A stretch of DNA of 64,000 bases, from the NCBI GenBank assembly GCA_032622095.1, contig CP136062.1, forward strand, positions 142,494,351 to 142,558,350, given 5' to 3'. This DNA comes from Siphonodentalium dalli. Taxonomy: Eukaryota; Mollusca; Scaphopoda; Gadilida; Siphonodentaliidae. A program made the position numbers and the translations under genes. The first letter of the stretch is position 1. Each line of letters starts with the position of its first letter. Shown in pieces: positions 18,699-30,547 of the stretch. Under the pieces are notes generated by a model. That model saw only the letters and a program-made list of their open reading frames with translations. It did not search any database and was not told the DNA's origin.

Positions 18699-19569
18699 TC
18701 TATTATATATTTTGGAAGATCTGTCTGTCTGTCTGTGTGTCTGTGTGTCTGTGTGTTCGCGATGAACCCGAAAACGACCGAGCCGATTTCGATGAAACTT
18801 GGTATGTGGGGGTATTTTCGGCCGGGAACGGGCATAGGCCTGTTAATTTGTCCGTGCGACTGCGACGTGACCTTGAAATCGGGTAATTTCAAGGTCAAAC
18901 GCCCAAATATTACGGGATTTCAATGAAACTTGGTATGCTGGGGTACATTCGTATGGGGAGTCTCATAAGCATATTCATTTACCCGTGCGACGTGACCTTG
19001 ACCTTGAAATCGGGTCATTTCAAGGTCAAACGCCCGAATATCACGGGATTTCGATGAAACTTGGTATGTGGGGATACTTTCATATGGGGAGTATCATAAG
19101 CATATGTATTTGCCCGTGCGACGTGACCTTGACCTTGCAATCGGGTCAATTCAAGATCAAATCGCCAATTTTGATCGGATTTCGACGAAATTTTATACAT
19201 AGGGTTACTTTTGTCCACTGAGTGTTTTGGACGGGTCGAGTCGTGACCCCGACCTGACCTTGACCTTCAAAATGATCAATTCGATGTCAAATCGGGTAAA
19301 ACCGGATGGATTTCGACGGGCACGTTTGTCGGGTACTTTTGTCCGGGCAGTGTTTTGGACTGGTCAAATCGTGACCCCACTTGACCTTCAAAATGGACAA
19401 TTCAAGGTCAAAGCCCGGACGAAGTCGGGTCACCTTCGACGGGCACGTTTGTCGGGTACCTTTGTCCGGGCAGTGTTTTGGACTGGTCAAATCGTTACCC
19501 CACTTGAACTTGACCTTCAAAATGGACAATTCAAGGTCAAAGCCCGGACGAAGTCGGGTCACCTTCTAG
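18699..19569 (+). mobile_element. Non-autonomous Helitron, family 1, tandem copy 1
   Basis: Begins A|TCTATTATATATTTTGGAAG at 18699, followed by CTGT repeats. It ends with hairpin, TCACCTT and CTAG|T at 19566-19569. Internal direct repeats read GACCTTGA...GGTCAA, and an incomplete 3' end at about 19412-19438 lacks CTAG, suggesting internal duplication. Confidence 0.8.
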
Positions 19570-19579
19570 TATATATATA

Positions 19580-20365
19580 TCTATTATATATTTTGGAAGA
19601 TCTGTCTGTGTGTGGTGTGTGGTGTGTGTGTTCGCGATGAACTCGAAAACGGCCGACCCGATTTCGATGAAACTTCGTATGTGGGGGTATTTTCGGCCGG
19701 GGACGGGCATGGGCCTATTGATTTTCAGATCCGAGGTCAACTTTTCACGTGCCGAGGTCAAATCTGTTTTTACGCTGTGTTACGGGACTTTCATTTGAGT
19801 TCGGTGCTTACAAATCGATTCGAAACACCGCGAATAATAAAATGCCAGTCATAATAATTACACTGTGAGAATCATTCGTGTTTCCTCTTTCCAACGATAT
19901 ATAATGCGTATGTATCCGTTTTAGTTATCTGCCTCAATTATCAAGAAGAAGTGGTATTCTCTTCCATCAGGATAAAAACAATGCGTAACTTCTATGACGT
20001 CGTTAGAGGTCATAACGTTAGATCACGTTAACGCTTAACCGCCCGATGCATTTGACTGTTTCAGACGTCTTGGCGATATCTCGGGCACCGATGGTAATTT
20101 ATCTTTACGTTGAAACTTGATAATTAATGAGCGTGTGTATATGAGGCGCGTTTATATTCTTGAGTGGAAATCAAATCGGGTTAAACTGGCGGATTTTTAC
20201 GGACGAAATTTGATGCATAGGGTATCTCGGTATCCGCTGGACCGATTTCCCGGTATCCGCTGGGCCGATTTCCATCGTTTTTGGTGTGTTGGTGTTTGAC
20301 CCCACCTGACCTTCAAAATGGTCAATTCAAGGTCAAAGCCCGGACGAAGTCGGGTCACCTTCTAG
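19580..20365 (+). mobile_element. Non-autonomous Helitron, family 1, tandem copy 2
   Basis: Starts A|TCTATTATATATTTTGG at 19580, ten bases after copy 1 ends, and ends CTAG|T at 20362-20365. A block at about 19820-20080 is shared with the minus-strand copy at 9982-10734. Confidence 0.8.
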
Positions 20366-20377
20366 TATATATATATA

Positions 20378-21096
20378 TTTATTATATATTTTTGGAAGAT
20401 GTGTCTGTGTGTTCGCGATGGACTCGAAAACGGCCGAACCGATTTTGATGAAACTTGGTATGTGGGTGTATTTTCGGCCGGGAACTGGCATAGGCCTATT
20501 AATTTGCCCGTGCGACGTGACCTTTACCTTGAAATCGGGTAATTTCAAGGTCAAACGCCCGAATATCACGGGATTTCGATGAAACTTGGTATGTGGTGGT
20601 ACCTTCGGTCGGAGAGTGGCATAAACCTATTAATTTGCCCGTGCGACGTGACATTGACCTTGAAATCGGGTCATTTCAAGGTCAAACGCTCGAATATCAC
20701 GGGATTTCGATGAAACTTGGAATGTGGGGCTACATTCGTATGGGGAGTCTCATAAGCATATTCGTTTGCCCGTGCGACGTGACATTGACCTTGAAATCGG
20801 GTCAATTCAAGGTCAAATCGCCAATTTTGATGGAATTTCGACGAAATTTGATACATGGGGGTACTTTTGTCAACTGAGTGTTTTGGACGTGTCGAGTCGT
20901 GACCCCGACCTGACCTTGACCTTCAATATGATCAATTCAAGGTCAAATCGGGTAAAACCGGATGGATTTCGACGGGCACGTTTGTCGGGTACTTTTGTCC
21001 GGGCAGAGTTTTGGACTGATCTAATCGTGACCCCCACTTGACCTTCAAAATGGACAATTCAAGGTCAAAGCCCGGACGAAGTCGGGTCACCTTCTA

Positions 21097-21097
<1 letters not shown>
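20378..21097 (+). mobile_element. Non-autonomous Helitron, family 1, tandem copy 3
   Basis: The start is TTTATTATATATTTTTGG at 20378 (TC changed to TT) and the end is CTAG|T at 21094-21097. It is followed by about 60 bp of (TA)n. Confidence 0.75.

Positions 21098-21160
<63 letters not shown>
21098..21160. repeat. (TA)n microsatellite
   Basis: About 31 TA units directly after the CTAG end of the third Helitron copy. Confidence 0.95.
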
Positions 21161-21163
<3 letters not shown>

Positions 21164-21280
21164 TACCCAGGAACCAATATAAATCATGTTGCAGAAGAGA
21201 TAATCTATCTTTAACGTAAATTAATGCTGTCACTGTAATTCCGTTGTAAGAGATCAAGGGTACATGTAGATGAATCCACA

Positions 21281-21488
21281 GTAACATCCACCCTCGAATA
21301 TGCAGCGGAAGTTTGGGATCCATACCAGCAAAAAGACATCAACGCCATAGAAAGAATCAACAAAAGAGGGGTGCGATTCGTCCAAAACAACTACCACACA
21401 AGAACAAAAGGAGCCGTAACTGAAATGTTAATGGGACAACTTATGGAGCCACTACACCAAAGAAGAAACACGACGAGAATGAAGCTCT
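21281..21488 (+). pseudogene. LINE C-terminal coding fragment
   Basis: The open frame reads TSTLEYAAEVWDP...INAIERINKRGVRFV...VTEMLMGQLMEPLHQRRN. This matches the conserved post-RT region of jockey/CR1-like LINEs (LEYA..VWDP...LE..Q.RA.RF...LGW..L..RR). The frame ends at the start of the 26-bp minisatellite. Confidence 0.75.
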
Positions 21489-22370
21489 GTTCGGCAGGGT
21501 AGTGGGTGGGCTGGTGTCGGCAGAGTAGTGGGTGGGCTGGTGTCGGCAGAGTAGTGGGTGGGCTGGTGTCGGCAGAGTAGTGGGTGGGCTGGTGTCGGCA
21601 GAGTAGTGGGTGGGCTGGTGTCGGCAGAGTAGTGGGTGGGCGGTGTCGACAGAGTAGTGGGTGGGCTGGTGTCGGCATAGTAGTGGGTGGGCTGGTGTCG
21701 GCAGAGTAGTGGGTAGGCTGGTGTCGGCAGAGTAGTGGGTGGGCTGGTGTCGGCAGAGTAGTGGGTGGGCTGGTGTCGGCAGAGTAGTGGGTGGGCTGGT
21801 GTCGTCAGAGTAGTGGGTGGCCTGGTGTTGGCAGAGTAGTGGGTGGGCTGGTGTCGGCAGAGTAGTGGGTGGGCTGGTGTCGGCAGAGTAGTGGGTGGGC
21901 TGGTGTCGGCAGAGTAGTGGGTGGGCTGGTGTCTGCAGAGTAGTTGGTGGACTGGTGTCGGCAGAGTAGTGGGTGGTGGGCTGGTGTCGGCAGAGTAGTT
22001 GGTGGGCTGGTGTCGGCAGAGTAGTGGGTGGGCTGGTGTCGGCAGAGTAGTGGGTGGGCTGGTGTCGACAGAGTAGTGGGTCGGCTGGTGTCGGCAGAGT
22101 AGTGGGTGGGCTGGTGTCGGCAGAGTAGTGGGTGGGCTGGTGTCGGCAGAGTAGAGGGTGGGCTGGTGTCGGCAGAGTAGTGGGTGGGCTGGTGTCGGCA
22201 GAGTAGTGGGTGGGCTGGTGTCGGCAGAGTAGTGGGTGGGCTGTTGTCGGCAGAGTAGTGGGTGGGCTGGTGTCGGCAGAGTTGTGGGTGGGCTGGTGTC
22301 GGCGGAGTAGTGGGTGGGCTGGTGTCGACAGAGTAGTGGGTGGGCTGGTGTCGGCAGAGTAGTGGGTGGG
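21489..22370. repeat. 26-bp minisatellite (~34 copies)
   Basis: The unit GTAGTGGGTGGGCTGGTGTC plus GGCAGA repeats with sporadic single-base changes and two or three short length changes. Because 26 is not a multiple of 3, long artefactual open frames appear in three frames of the minus strand; none is taken as a gene. Confidence 0.95.
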
Positions 22371-25300
22371 CCATTTTTTTCGACTGCCCCACATGTATTG
22401 GCAGCCAAATTAACATATACTCAAATATTTGAAGATATCTCCAAATATTTGAAGATATCTCCAAATATTTGGAGATATCTCTAATCATTTGAAGATATCT
22501 TTAAATATTTAGAGATATCTCTAAATCGATTTGGAGAGCTCTTCAAATGATACCTTAATTATTTAAGGACATCAATCCATTTGAAGATATCTCTAAATAT
22601 TTAGAGATATCTGCAATTATTTGGAGATATTTCTAAATATTTGGAGATATCTCCAAATATTTGAAGATATCTCCAATATCTTCAAATCATTTAGAGATAT
22701 CCACAAAAGTATTTAAGGAGAAATAAATTTGATTTGTGGTACTTATCCATAAATGAATTAGAGATATCTTCAATTCATTTAGAGATATCTCCAATTTATT
22801 TAGAGATATCTCTAAATGATTTGGAGATATCTCTAGTTGTCCTTCTTGATTGGGGATAAGTACTCATATGAGGAGAAGTGCAAACCATTTAGAGATATCT
22901 CTAAATATTTGGAGATATCTCCAAATATTTATAGATATCTCCAAATATTTAGATATATCTCCAATTAATTGGAGATATCTTCAAATGAATTAGAGATAAT
23001 TATGTTTAAATATTTGGAGTTATCTCTAAATATTTGGAGATATCTCTAAATATTTCGATATAGCCTATAGATATTCCTAATTTATTTGAAGTCAATTAAG
23101 ATCTGACATATCCTCAAATAGGCTCATTGTGTGAAATTTATTTCAACATGCAATGATGCCTCCCTACATGCATGCGCAGACGTGCTATCGAAAACTGCCT
23201 AAAACAGCTAAATTTTCCAAAGTTCAGTTATTAAGAAGACTATTTGACATTTGGCTGGTGTCGGCAGAGTAGTGGGTGGGCCATTGTTTTCGACTGCCCC
23301 ACATGTATTGGCAGCCAAATTAACATATACTCAAATATTTGAAGATATCTCCAAATATTTGGAGATATCTCTAATCATTTGAAGATATCTTTAAATATTT
23401 AGAGATATCTCTAAATCGATTTGGAGAGCTCTTCAAATGATACCTTAATTATTTAAGGACATCAATCCATTTGAAGATATCTCTAAATATTTAGAGATAT
23501 CTGCAATTATTTGGAGATATTTCTAAATATTTGGAGATATCTCCAAATATTTGAAGATATCTCCAATATCTTAAAATCATTTAGAGATATCCACAAAAGT
23601 ATTTAAGGAGAAATAAATTTGATTTGTGGTACTTATCCATAAATGAATTAGAGATATCTTCAATTCATTTAGAGATATCTCCAATTTATTTAGAGATATC
23701 TCTAAATGATTTGGAGATATCTCTAGTTGTCCTTCTTGATTGGGGATAAGTACTCATATGAGAAGAAGTGCAAACCATTTAGAGATATCTCTAAATATTT
23801 GGAGATATCTCCAAATATTTATAGATATCTCCAAATATTTAGATATATCTCCAATTAATTGGAGATATCTTCAAATGAATTAGAGATAATTATGTTTAAA
23901 TATTTGGAGTTATCTCTAAATATTTGGAGATATCTCTAAATATTTCGATATAGCCTATAGATATTCCTAATTTATTTGAAGTCAATTAAGATCTGACATA
24001 TCCTCAAATAGGCTCATTGTGTGAAATTTATTTCAACATGCAATGATGCCTCCCTACATGCATGCGCAGACGTGCTATCGAAAACTGCCTAAAACAGCTA
24101 ACTTTTCCAAAGTTCAGTTATTAAGAAGACTATTTGACATTTGGCTGGTGTCGGCAGAGTAGTGGGTGTGCCATTTTTTTCGACTGCCCCACATGTATTG
24201 GCAGCCAAATTAACATATACTCAAATATTTGAAGATATCTCCAAATATTTGGAGATATCTCTAATCATTTGAAGATATCTTTAAATATTTAGAGATATCT
24301 CTAAATCGATTTGGAGAGCTCTTCAAATGATACCTTAATTATTTAAGGACATCAATCCATTTGAAGATATCTCTAAATATTTAGAGATATCTGCAATTAT
24401 TTGGAGATATTTCTAAATATTTGGAGATATCTCCAAATATTTGAAGATATCTCCAATATCTTCAAATCATTTAGAGATATCCACAAAAGTATTTAAGGAG
24501 AAATAAATTTGATTTGTGGTACTTATCCATAAATGAATTAGAGATATCTTCAATTCATTTAGAGATATCTCCAATTTATTTAGAGATATCTCTAAATGAT
24601 TTGGAGATATCTCTAGTTGTCCTTCTTGATTGGGGATAAGTACTCATATGAGGAGAAGTGCAAACCATTTAGAGATATCTCTAAATATTTGGAGATATCT
24701 CCAAATATTTATAGATATCTCCAAATATTTAGATATATCTCCAATTAATTGGAGATATCTTCAAATGAATTAGAGATAATTATGTTTAAATATTTGGAGT
24801 TATCTCTAAATATTTGGAGATATCTCTAAATATTTCGATATAGCCTATAGATATTCCTAATTTATTTGAAGTCAATTAAGATCTGACATATCCTCAAATA
24901 GGCTCCTTGTGTGAAATTTATTTCAACATGCAATGATGCCTCCCTACATGCATGCGCAGACGTGCTATCGAAAACTGCCTAAAACAGCTAAATTTTCCAA
25001 AGTTCAGTTATTAAGAAGACTATTTGACATTTGGCTGGTGTCGGCAGAGTAGTGGGTGGGCCATTGTTTTCGACTGCCCCACATGTATTGGCAGCCAAAT
25101 TAACATATACTCAAATATTTGAAGATATCTCCAAATATTTGGAGATATCTCTAATCATTTGAAGATATCTTTAAATATTTAGAGATATCTCTAAATCGAT
25201 TTGGAGAGCTCTTCAAATGATACCTTAATTATTTAAGGACATCAATCCATTTGAAGATATCTCTAAATATTTAGAGATATCTGCAATTATTTGGAGATAT

Positions 25301-25920
25301 TTCTAAATATTTGGAGATATCTCCAAATATTTGAAGATATCTCCAATATCTTAAAATCATTTAGAGATATCCACAAAAGTATTTAAGGAGAAATAAATTT
25401 GATTTGTGGTACTTATCCATAAATGAATTAGAGATATCTTCAATTCATTTAGAGATATCTCCAATTTATTTAGAGATATCTCTAAATGATTTGGAGATAT
25501 CTCTAGTTGTCCTTCTTGATTGGGGATAAGTACTCATATGAGAAGAAGTGCAAACCATTTAGAGATATCTCTAAATATTTGGAGATATCTCCAAATATTT
25601 ATAGATATCTCCAAATATTTAGATATATCTCCAATTAATTGGAGATATCTTCAAATGAATTAGAGATAATTATGTTTAAATATTTGGAGTTATCTCTAAA
25701 TATTTGGAGATATCTCTAAATATTTCGATATAGCCTATAGATATTCCTAATTTATTTGAAGTCAATTAAGATCTGACATATCCTCAAATAGGCTCCTTGT
25801 GTGAAATTTATTTCAACATGCAATGATGCCTCCCTACATGCATGCGCAGACGTGCTATCGAAAACTGCCTAAAACAGCTAACTTTTCCAAAGTTCAGTTA
25901 TTAAGAAGACTATTTGACAT
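22343..25920. repeat. 890-bp satellite, four tandem units in A-B-A'-B' order
   Basis: Units start at about 22343, 23251, 24141 and 25031 and the last ends at 25920. Units 2-4 are each 890 bp; the first carries an extra 20-bp repeat. Each begins with one copy of the 26-bp minisatellite motif, then CGACTGCCCCACATGTA and long stretches of GAGATATCTC/AAATATTT palindromes. Units 1 and 3 share one set of variants and units 2 and 4 another. Confidence 0.9.
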
Positions 25921-26984
25921 CAAGCGATATAGTCACTAAAATATAAATGGAGACAACCAATGTCAATGTAATTCTGATGTTGTGTCTGGCATGACCTTTC
26001 CAACTGCTGATAGTTTTATAACCAAACTTTGGACACAGGTTGAGAGTGAGAAATTACACTTACCCATATATAGAAACACCCCGCCCAACCCACCGCACCA
26101 GCCCTATATATTGTCGCCACTCACGTCCCTAAATTTACTTGTAATACCAGGGTAATTATTACAATGGTGAGAAAAAACACAATTATTTGCTTATATGACC
26201 ACTTAATGCCATTGCCTACTGGTACCGGTAGATATACGTACAGTTACAGTAGACTATACAGTAATACACACATATACTTGATTTTACTTTTAGCTCATTC
26301 CAAGATTTTAAGTTTAGAATTTTGTTAAAAAAATAATTACTTGTAGCTGTATATATATATGTAATTCAATGTTGAATTTACAATGGCGTTAGATACATGC
26401 ACCGGGTATAGATATAATTATCTATAATGATAAATGCACTGACTTGATTGACGTGTCAAAAATATCGGATAACAATTTCAACAGTTTCTTGCATTCATTT
26501 CCTTGATTTTAACGTTGATCTCGAAGTTGAGCACCGCAATAAAACGGACAAGAAAGTCAAACTGATACAAGTTCTAATATTTACCCCATAAGTTCATTGC
26601 CAATATGTTGCTAGACCTAATTCATAACTTCATATGTTGTGATATTAATAGCTCAATACAAAGTCTGAATGATAGTATTAAAATTTGCTTCTCTACTTTT
26701 CCACGATTCGTGTTACGTAAACGAAGCGTCGTTGGCAACCACTTCGCGACTCATTTTCTAAATATATCGCACCCAGATGGGTCACATGCCGTCATTTGAT
26801 GACGCCACCTCACATCAACATCTGCTGAAACAAAGTTATTCAGGGCAGATGATAGCTCATTTTAGCTAAACAAATACAATCGGAAAGGCTTGTGTACGTT
26901 ATCAGACAATCTATCGCAAAGGAAATGAAGGGGAGAATTTATTATTATAATATTTTAATTACAGATAATTATGTTCATTTCGAA
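25921..26984. other. Intergenic, no gene seen
   Basis: AT-rich single-copy-looking sequence. Short open frames have no recognisable motifs. Confidence 0.4.
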
Positions 26985-27511
26985 TTTGAATTGTGGATAT
27001 GTCGATTTAGAGATATCTCTATAATTCGATTTGGAGATATCTCTAATTCATTTGGAGATATCGCCAATTCTTTAGAGATATCTCCAATTATTCAGAGATA
27101 TCTTCAAATGAATTAGACATATCTTCAAACCCAATTATGGAGAAGTACTTAATTACGGATATGTCCAATTGTGGATATGTCGATTTAGAGATATCTCCAA
27201 ATATTTAGAGATATCTCTAATTCATTGGAGATATCTCTAATTTATTTGGAGATATCTCCAATTATTTACAGATATCTCCAATTATATCTCCAAATCAAAT
27301 TATTGAGAAGTATTTTATTACAGATATGTCCAAAAAGAACTTATCCTTAACTGAATTAGAGATATCTCTAAATGATTTAGAGATATCTCCAATTCATTTG
27401 GAGATATCTCTAATTCATTTAGAGATAAGTGCAATTTAAAGTCGAATTGTGGATATGTACCGATTTAGAGATATCTCCAAATATTTAGAGATATCTCCAA
27501 ATATTTAGATA
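26985..27511. repeat. GATATC-palindrome array, left block
   Basis: Repeated GAGATATCTC separated by AAATATTT-type spacers, with three copies of ATTGTGGATATGT...CGATTTAGAG starting near 26993, 27167 and 27445. Confidence 0.85.
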
Positions 27512-27513
27512 TA

Positions 27514-29077
27514 CCGTAAACCGGGGTAACTTTGAACATGGGGGTAACTTTGAACGTTTTTTCAAATAAAGTTTTCAATGTGTTCCGGTAAATGAAAAAT
27601 ATTGAAAGTAAATAGCATGTCCATTTGTTATGTTTTTATCTTTTTGTTCTGTCTTGAAATGTTTGATTTCTCATATTTGTATTTCTCATTGTGTATTATA
27701 TGACCAAAATATTTTCTTTTGCGGGAAAATTTGATTTTTGATACCTTTTTGAAAAATGTTATATCCTGGAAACTTTTATGCGAGCAGTTGATAATTAATG
27801 TCTTCTGTCACTCACCATTCACATAATGATCTTAACAATAGCGCTCCCACTGTCACTAAATGTTGCTTTTTACGATATATTAACTTGTTTATAAGATATT
27901 TGCAATTTTTTTTTAATTGTGCATGTAGTCTTTAATATTTGGGGGTAACTTTGAACGCTGACTGCTGTTTCTCCTCATTCTAGATATTTTGACTGCTTTT
28001 GTGAGGCATGGTGGTGTTTTCATGTTCACATCATATCATTCTGGTCACAAATCTAATATATATTGAATAAAAAATGGTTTGGACAGATTTAACCTGGTGT
28101 ATGTGCGTTGATGCAACGGTCAATAAGTCTGAAATCTGGCTTTGAGGCTTGTCTGTCACCTAAATTCGTAATTATAAACCTGGCTATTCGTAATAATTTA
28201 GGTTTCCTGGCAAATCATTAAAACATATTTATTTGTGGTCAGATTGAATGATCTTGAATTATGTTCGCATTAATGTTCTAAGATGAACATGTGCATTGCA
28301 CTGAGAGTATCAGCAACGTCGTTTTTTCTAAATTCCATTGTTCATAATTGTCAGGCATTGACAGTGATTGTGCCATTATTGGAACCTTGCTATTTTAGCT
28401 CAAAAATGTATACTCATTGTGGGGACGCCGTTCATATACAGTAAGAACCATAAGCTCAACAGCATGATAAATCGGTTGAAACATCTCGAGTATGTGTCAC
28501 AAGTACAACGAGGACAGCTTCCAATTAAACAGCTTATAACCCCTCAGTGGAAGGAGGTTTTTGCAATGAGGGACCATATTATATTATGTGTTTAAAGAAA
28601 AATATGAAGAACCAAATTAACAAAATGTTCATGATTGTTGTGTGCATGCAGCAATGTGCGAATCTTACCTATGGGGTGGTAATTGGTCACATAGCGACGA
28701 TAGCGTGCAAACAATACATATGCATCAAATACCATATATATATGTTTATGATTTTGTGCAAGCTGTTTAAGCAATGTCATCACATTGAGAAATGAGGAAT
28801 ACTCTTTACAACAGGCTGAAAATGATGCTTTCATATGACACATTCGCAAAAACAGACAGAGTGTTCAAAGTTACCCCAAACGTCGGGGTAACTTTGAACA
28901 CCAGTTTTTTAAATATCCATGTGTCATCAATGTGGGTACACATTAAAAAAGACCTTTGTTTTGCGAGAAATACTTCTTCCCATGTTTTTGGAAGCATTCA
29001 GATCTTACATAATATTAGCTTTTTAAAAATATCGACAGAGAAATACAAAAAGTTTTCAAAGTTACCCCGGTTTACAG
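27514..29077. mobile_element. TA-flanked TIR DNA transposon (non-autonomous)
   Basis: The left end CYGTAAACCGGGGTAACTTT (from 27514) is mirrored at 29077 with one mismatch over about 23 bases. TA dinucleotides at 27512-27513 and 29078-29079 are the likely target duplication, as in Tc1/mariner-like elements. The GGGGTAACTTTGAAC block also recurs inside (near 27542, 27943 and 28890). No transposase motif was recognised in the short frames inside. It is inserted into the GATATC array. Confidence 0.75.
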
Positions 29078-29081
29078 TATC

Positions 29082-29260
29082 TCGAAATAATTAGAGATGT
29101 CTCCAAATATTTAGAGATATCTCCAAATCATTTAGAGATATCTCCAAATATTTAGAGATATCTCCAAATATTTAGAGATATCTCCAAATATTTAGATATA
29201 TCTCGAAATAATTAGAGATATCTTTAAATATTTAGAGATATCTCCAAATATTTGAGTATA
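29082..29260. repeat. GATATC-palindrome array, right block
   Basis: Continuation of the array interrupted by the TIR element. It ends in a block (29240-29286) that is the inverted counterpart of 22398-22430 (GGCAGCCAAATTAACATAT). Confidence 0.85.
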
Positions 29261-29286
29261 TATATGTTAATTTGGCTGCCCATACA

Positions 29287-30547
29287 TATGCCCAATCTCA
29301 ATTTGGATGAAATATTAGTTGTACTCGCTTCCACAACCCTTGGCCTTGTTTGGAAATTGGGGTTCTTATAAATGAGTGAGAACTTGTGTTTACCCCCTCA
29401 TAATTTGGGTTGTTTGTTTGTTTCAAATCACAACCCAAATCATTAGAATATAAGAAAGGAATCTTAAGAACATTCAATTTCCAAGAACATGTTTTTGTTT
29501 GTACCTGTACAAATCCTATAGTGATTTTATAGGTTGGGATTTGATCAGTTTGATTACAATTGCATGGAGCTACATTTATACCAGCGCGGACTGGGAGCCA
29601 TGCACTATGAAACAACGTCAACCCAACCAAACCTAATATAATGCCAACCGTGCCAACATTATGCCTGCTTTGTGTGCTATGTCGCTGTCAAAACATCAAT
29701 AACTTTCGCGGGAAATGCGCGTGTCAATATGACGTCGCTAGCTTTGGATACAACGTATGACGTAACCTAACAGTTTACTTGAACATGCTTTTACTAATTT
29801 AATAAACTAAAGAAAAGTTTATTTGGTGATATGACAAACATTTTAGACATTTAGGCCTACGAGATGACTCATGTTGTTTTCGCGATCTGGCTATAACGAA
29901 AATGTGCAGCTTTACGTAATTTCCGCCGTCATTTTACGAATGGCATAGCAACCCGAGTCAGATGGGCAACATATTTATGATTTAAGAAATTATTATTGTT
30001 TAAAGTATAAACTATGTAATGTCTTCACGCAATGGATACTGTTATGTTAGCTATGTGAAAAGTAACATTTTGTAGTTTCAATTTAATTGTAAAGACGGTT
30101 CAAGATGGCGGTCCCTCAAATTCAAGATGGCGGCGCCCCTAATTCAAGATGGCGGCGCCCATGTTCGAAAGCGAACTTAGTATAAGGACGACCAGCGCAT
30201 GTGTTGCTGAGCAACACATGTGCGGCTGGGCTACGCCCAACTGGTCGTCCTTTAAAAAGAACGGAATGAAAATAAAGGCGAAAAAGTACCCATACAGGCT
30301 TTATTACATCAAACCTTGTCGAAAAGGAGGAGTGTATTAACTCGAACTCCCTCGAAAGGATACGAGCAAACACGGCACAATATAGGAAACAACGGACAAA
30401 ACAGCATAGTCCTCCCACAGCGCAAACACAGTCGAGAGGCTCCAGCGCTGAAACACATACATATACAGAAAGATCAGTATGGATTCAGCCGGGGAATATT
30501 TTTTTATGAAAATATTTGTTGTATATATACACGGGCAACTCCTTGAT
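29287..30547. other. Intergenic; three AAGATGGCGG motifs and a hairpin
   Basis: No gene supported. 30101-30155 holds three spaced AAGATGGCGG words. 30187-30255 is a hairpin with arms AAGGACGACCAG / CTGGTCGTCCTT around CAACACATGTGC-like inner repeats. Confidence 0.5.

Noticed and set aside
21441-22488. Three long overlapping minus-strand frames rich in Pro/Thr/His
   Set aside because: They are translations of a 26-bp minisatellite in all three frames; no start context, domain or codon pattern supports a gene.
28368-28849. Possible transposase frames inside the TA-flanked TIR element
   Set aside because: The short frames show no DDE/DDD motif or DNA-binding domain.
30122-30418. 98-codon minus-strand frame near the AAGATGGCGG cluster
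   Set aside because: Overlaps a hairpin; composition and lack of homology-like motifs argue against a gene.
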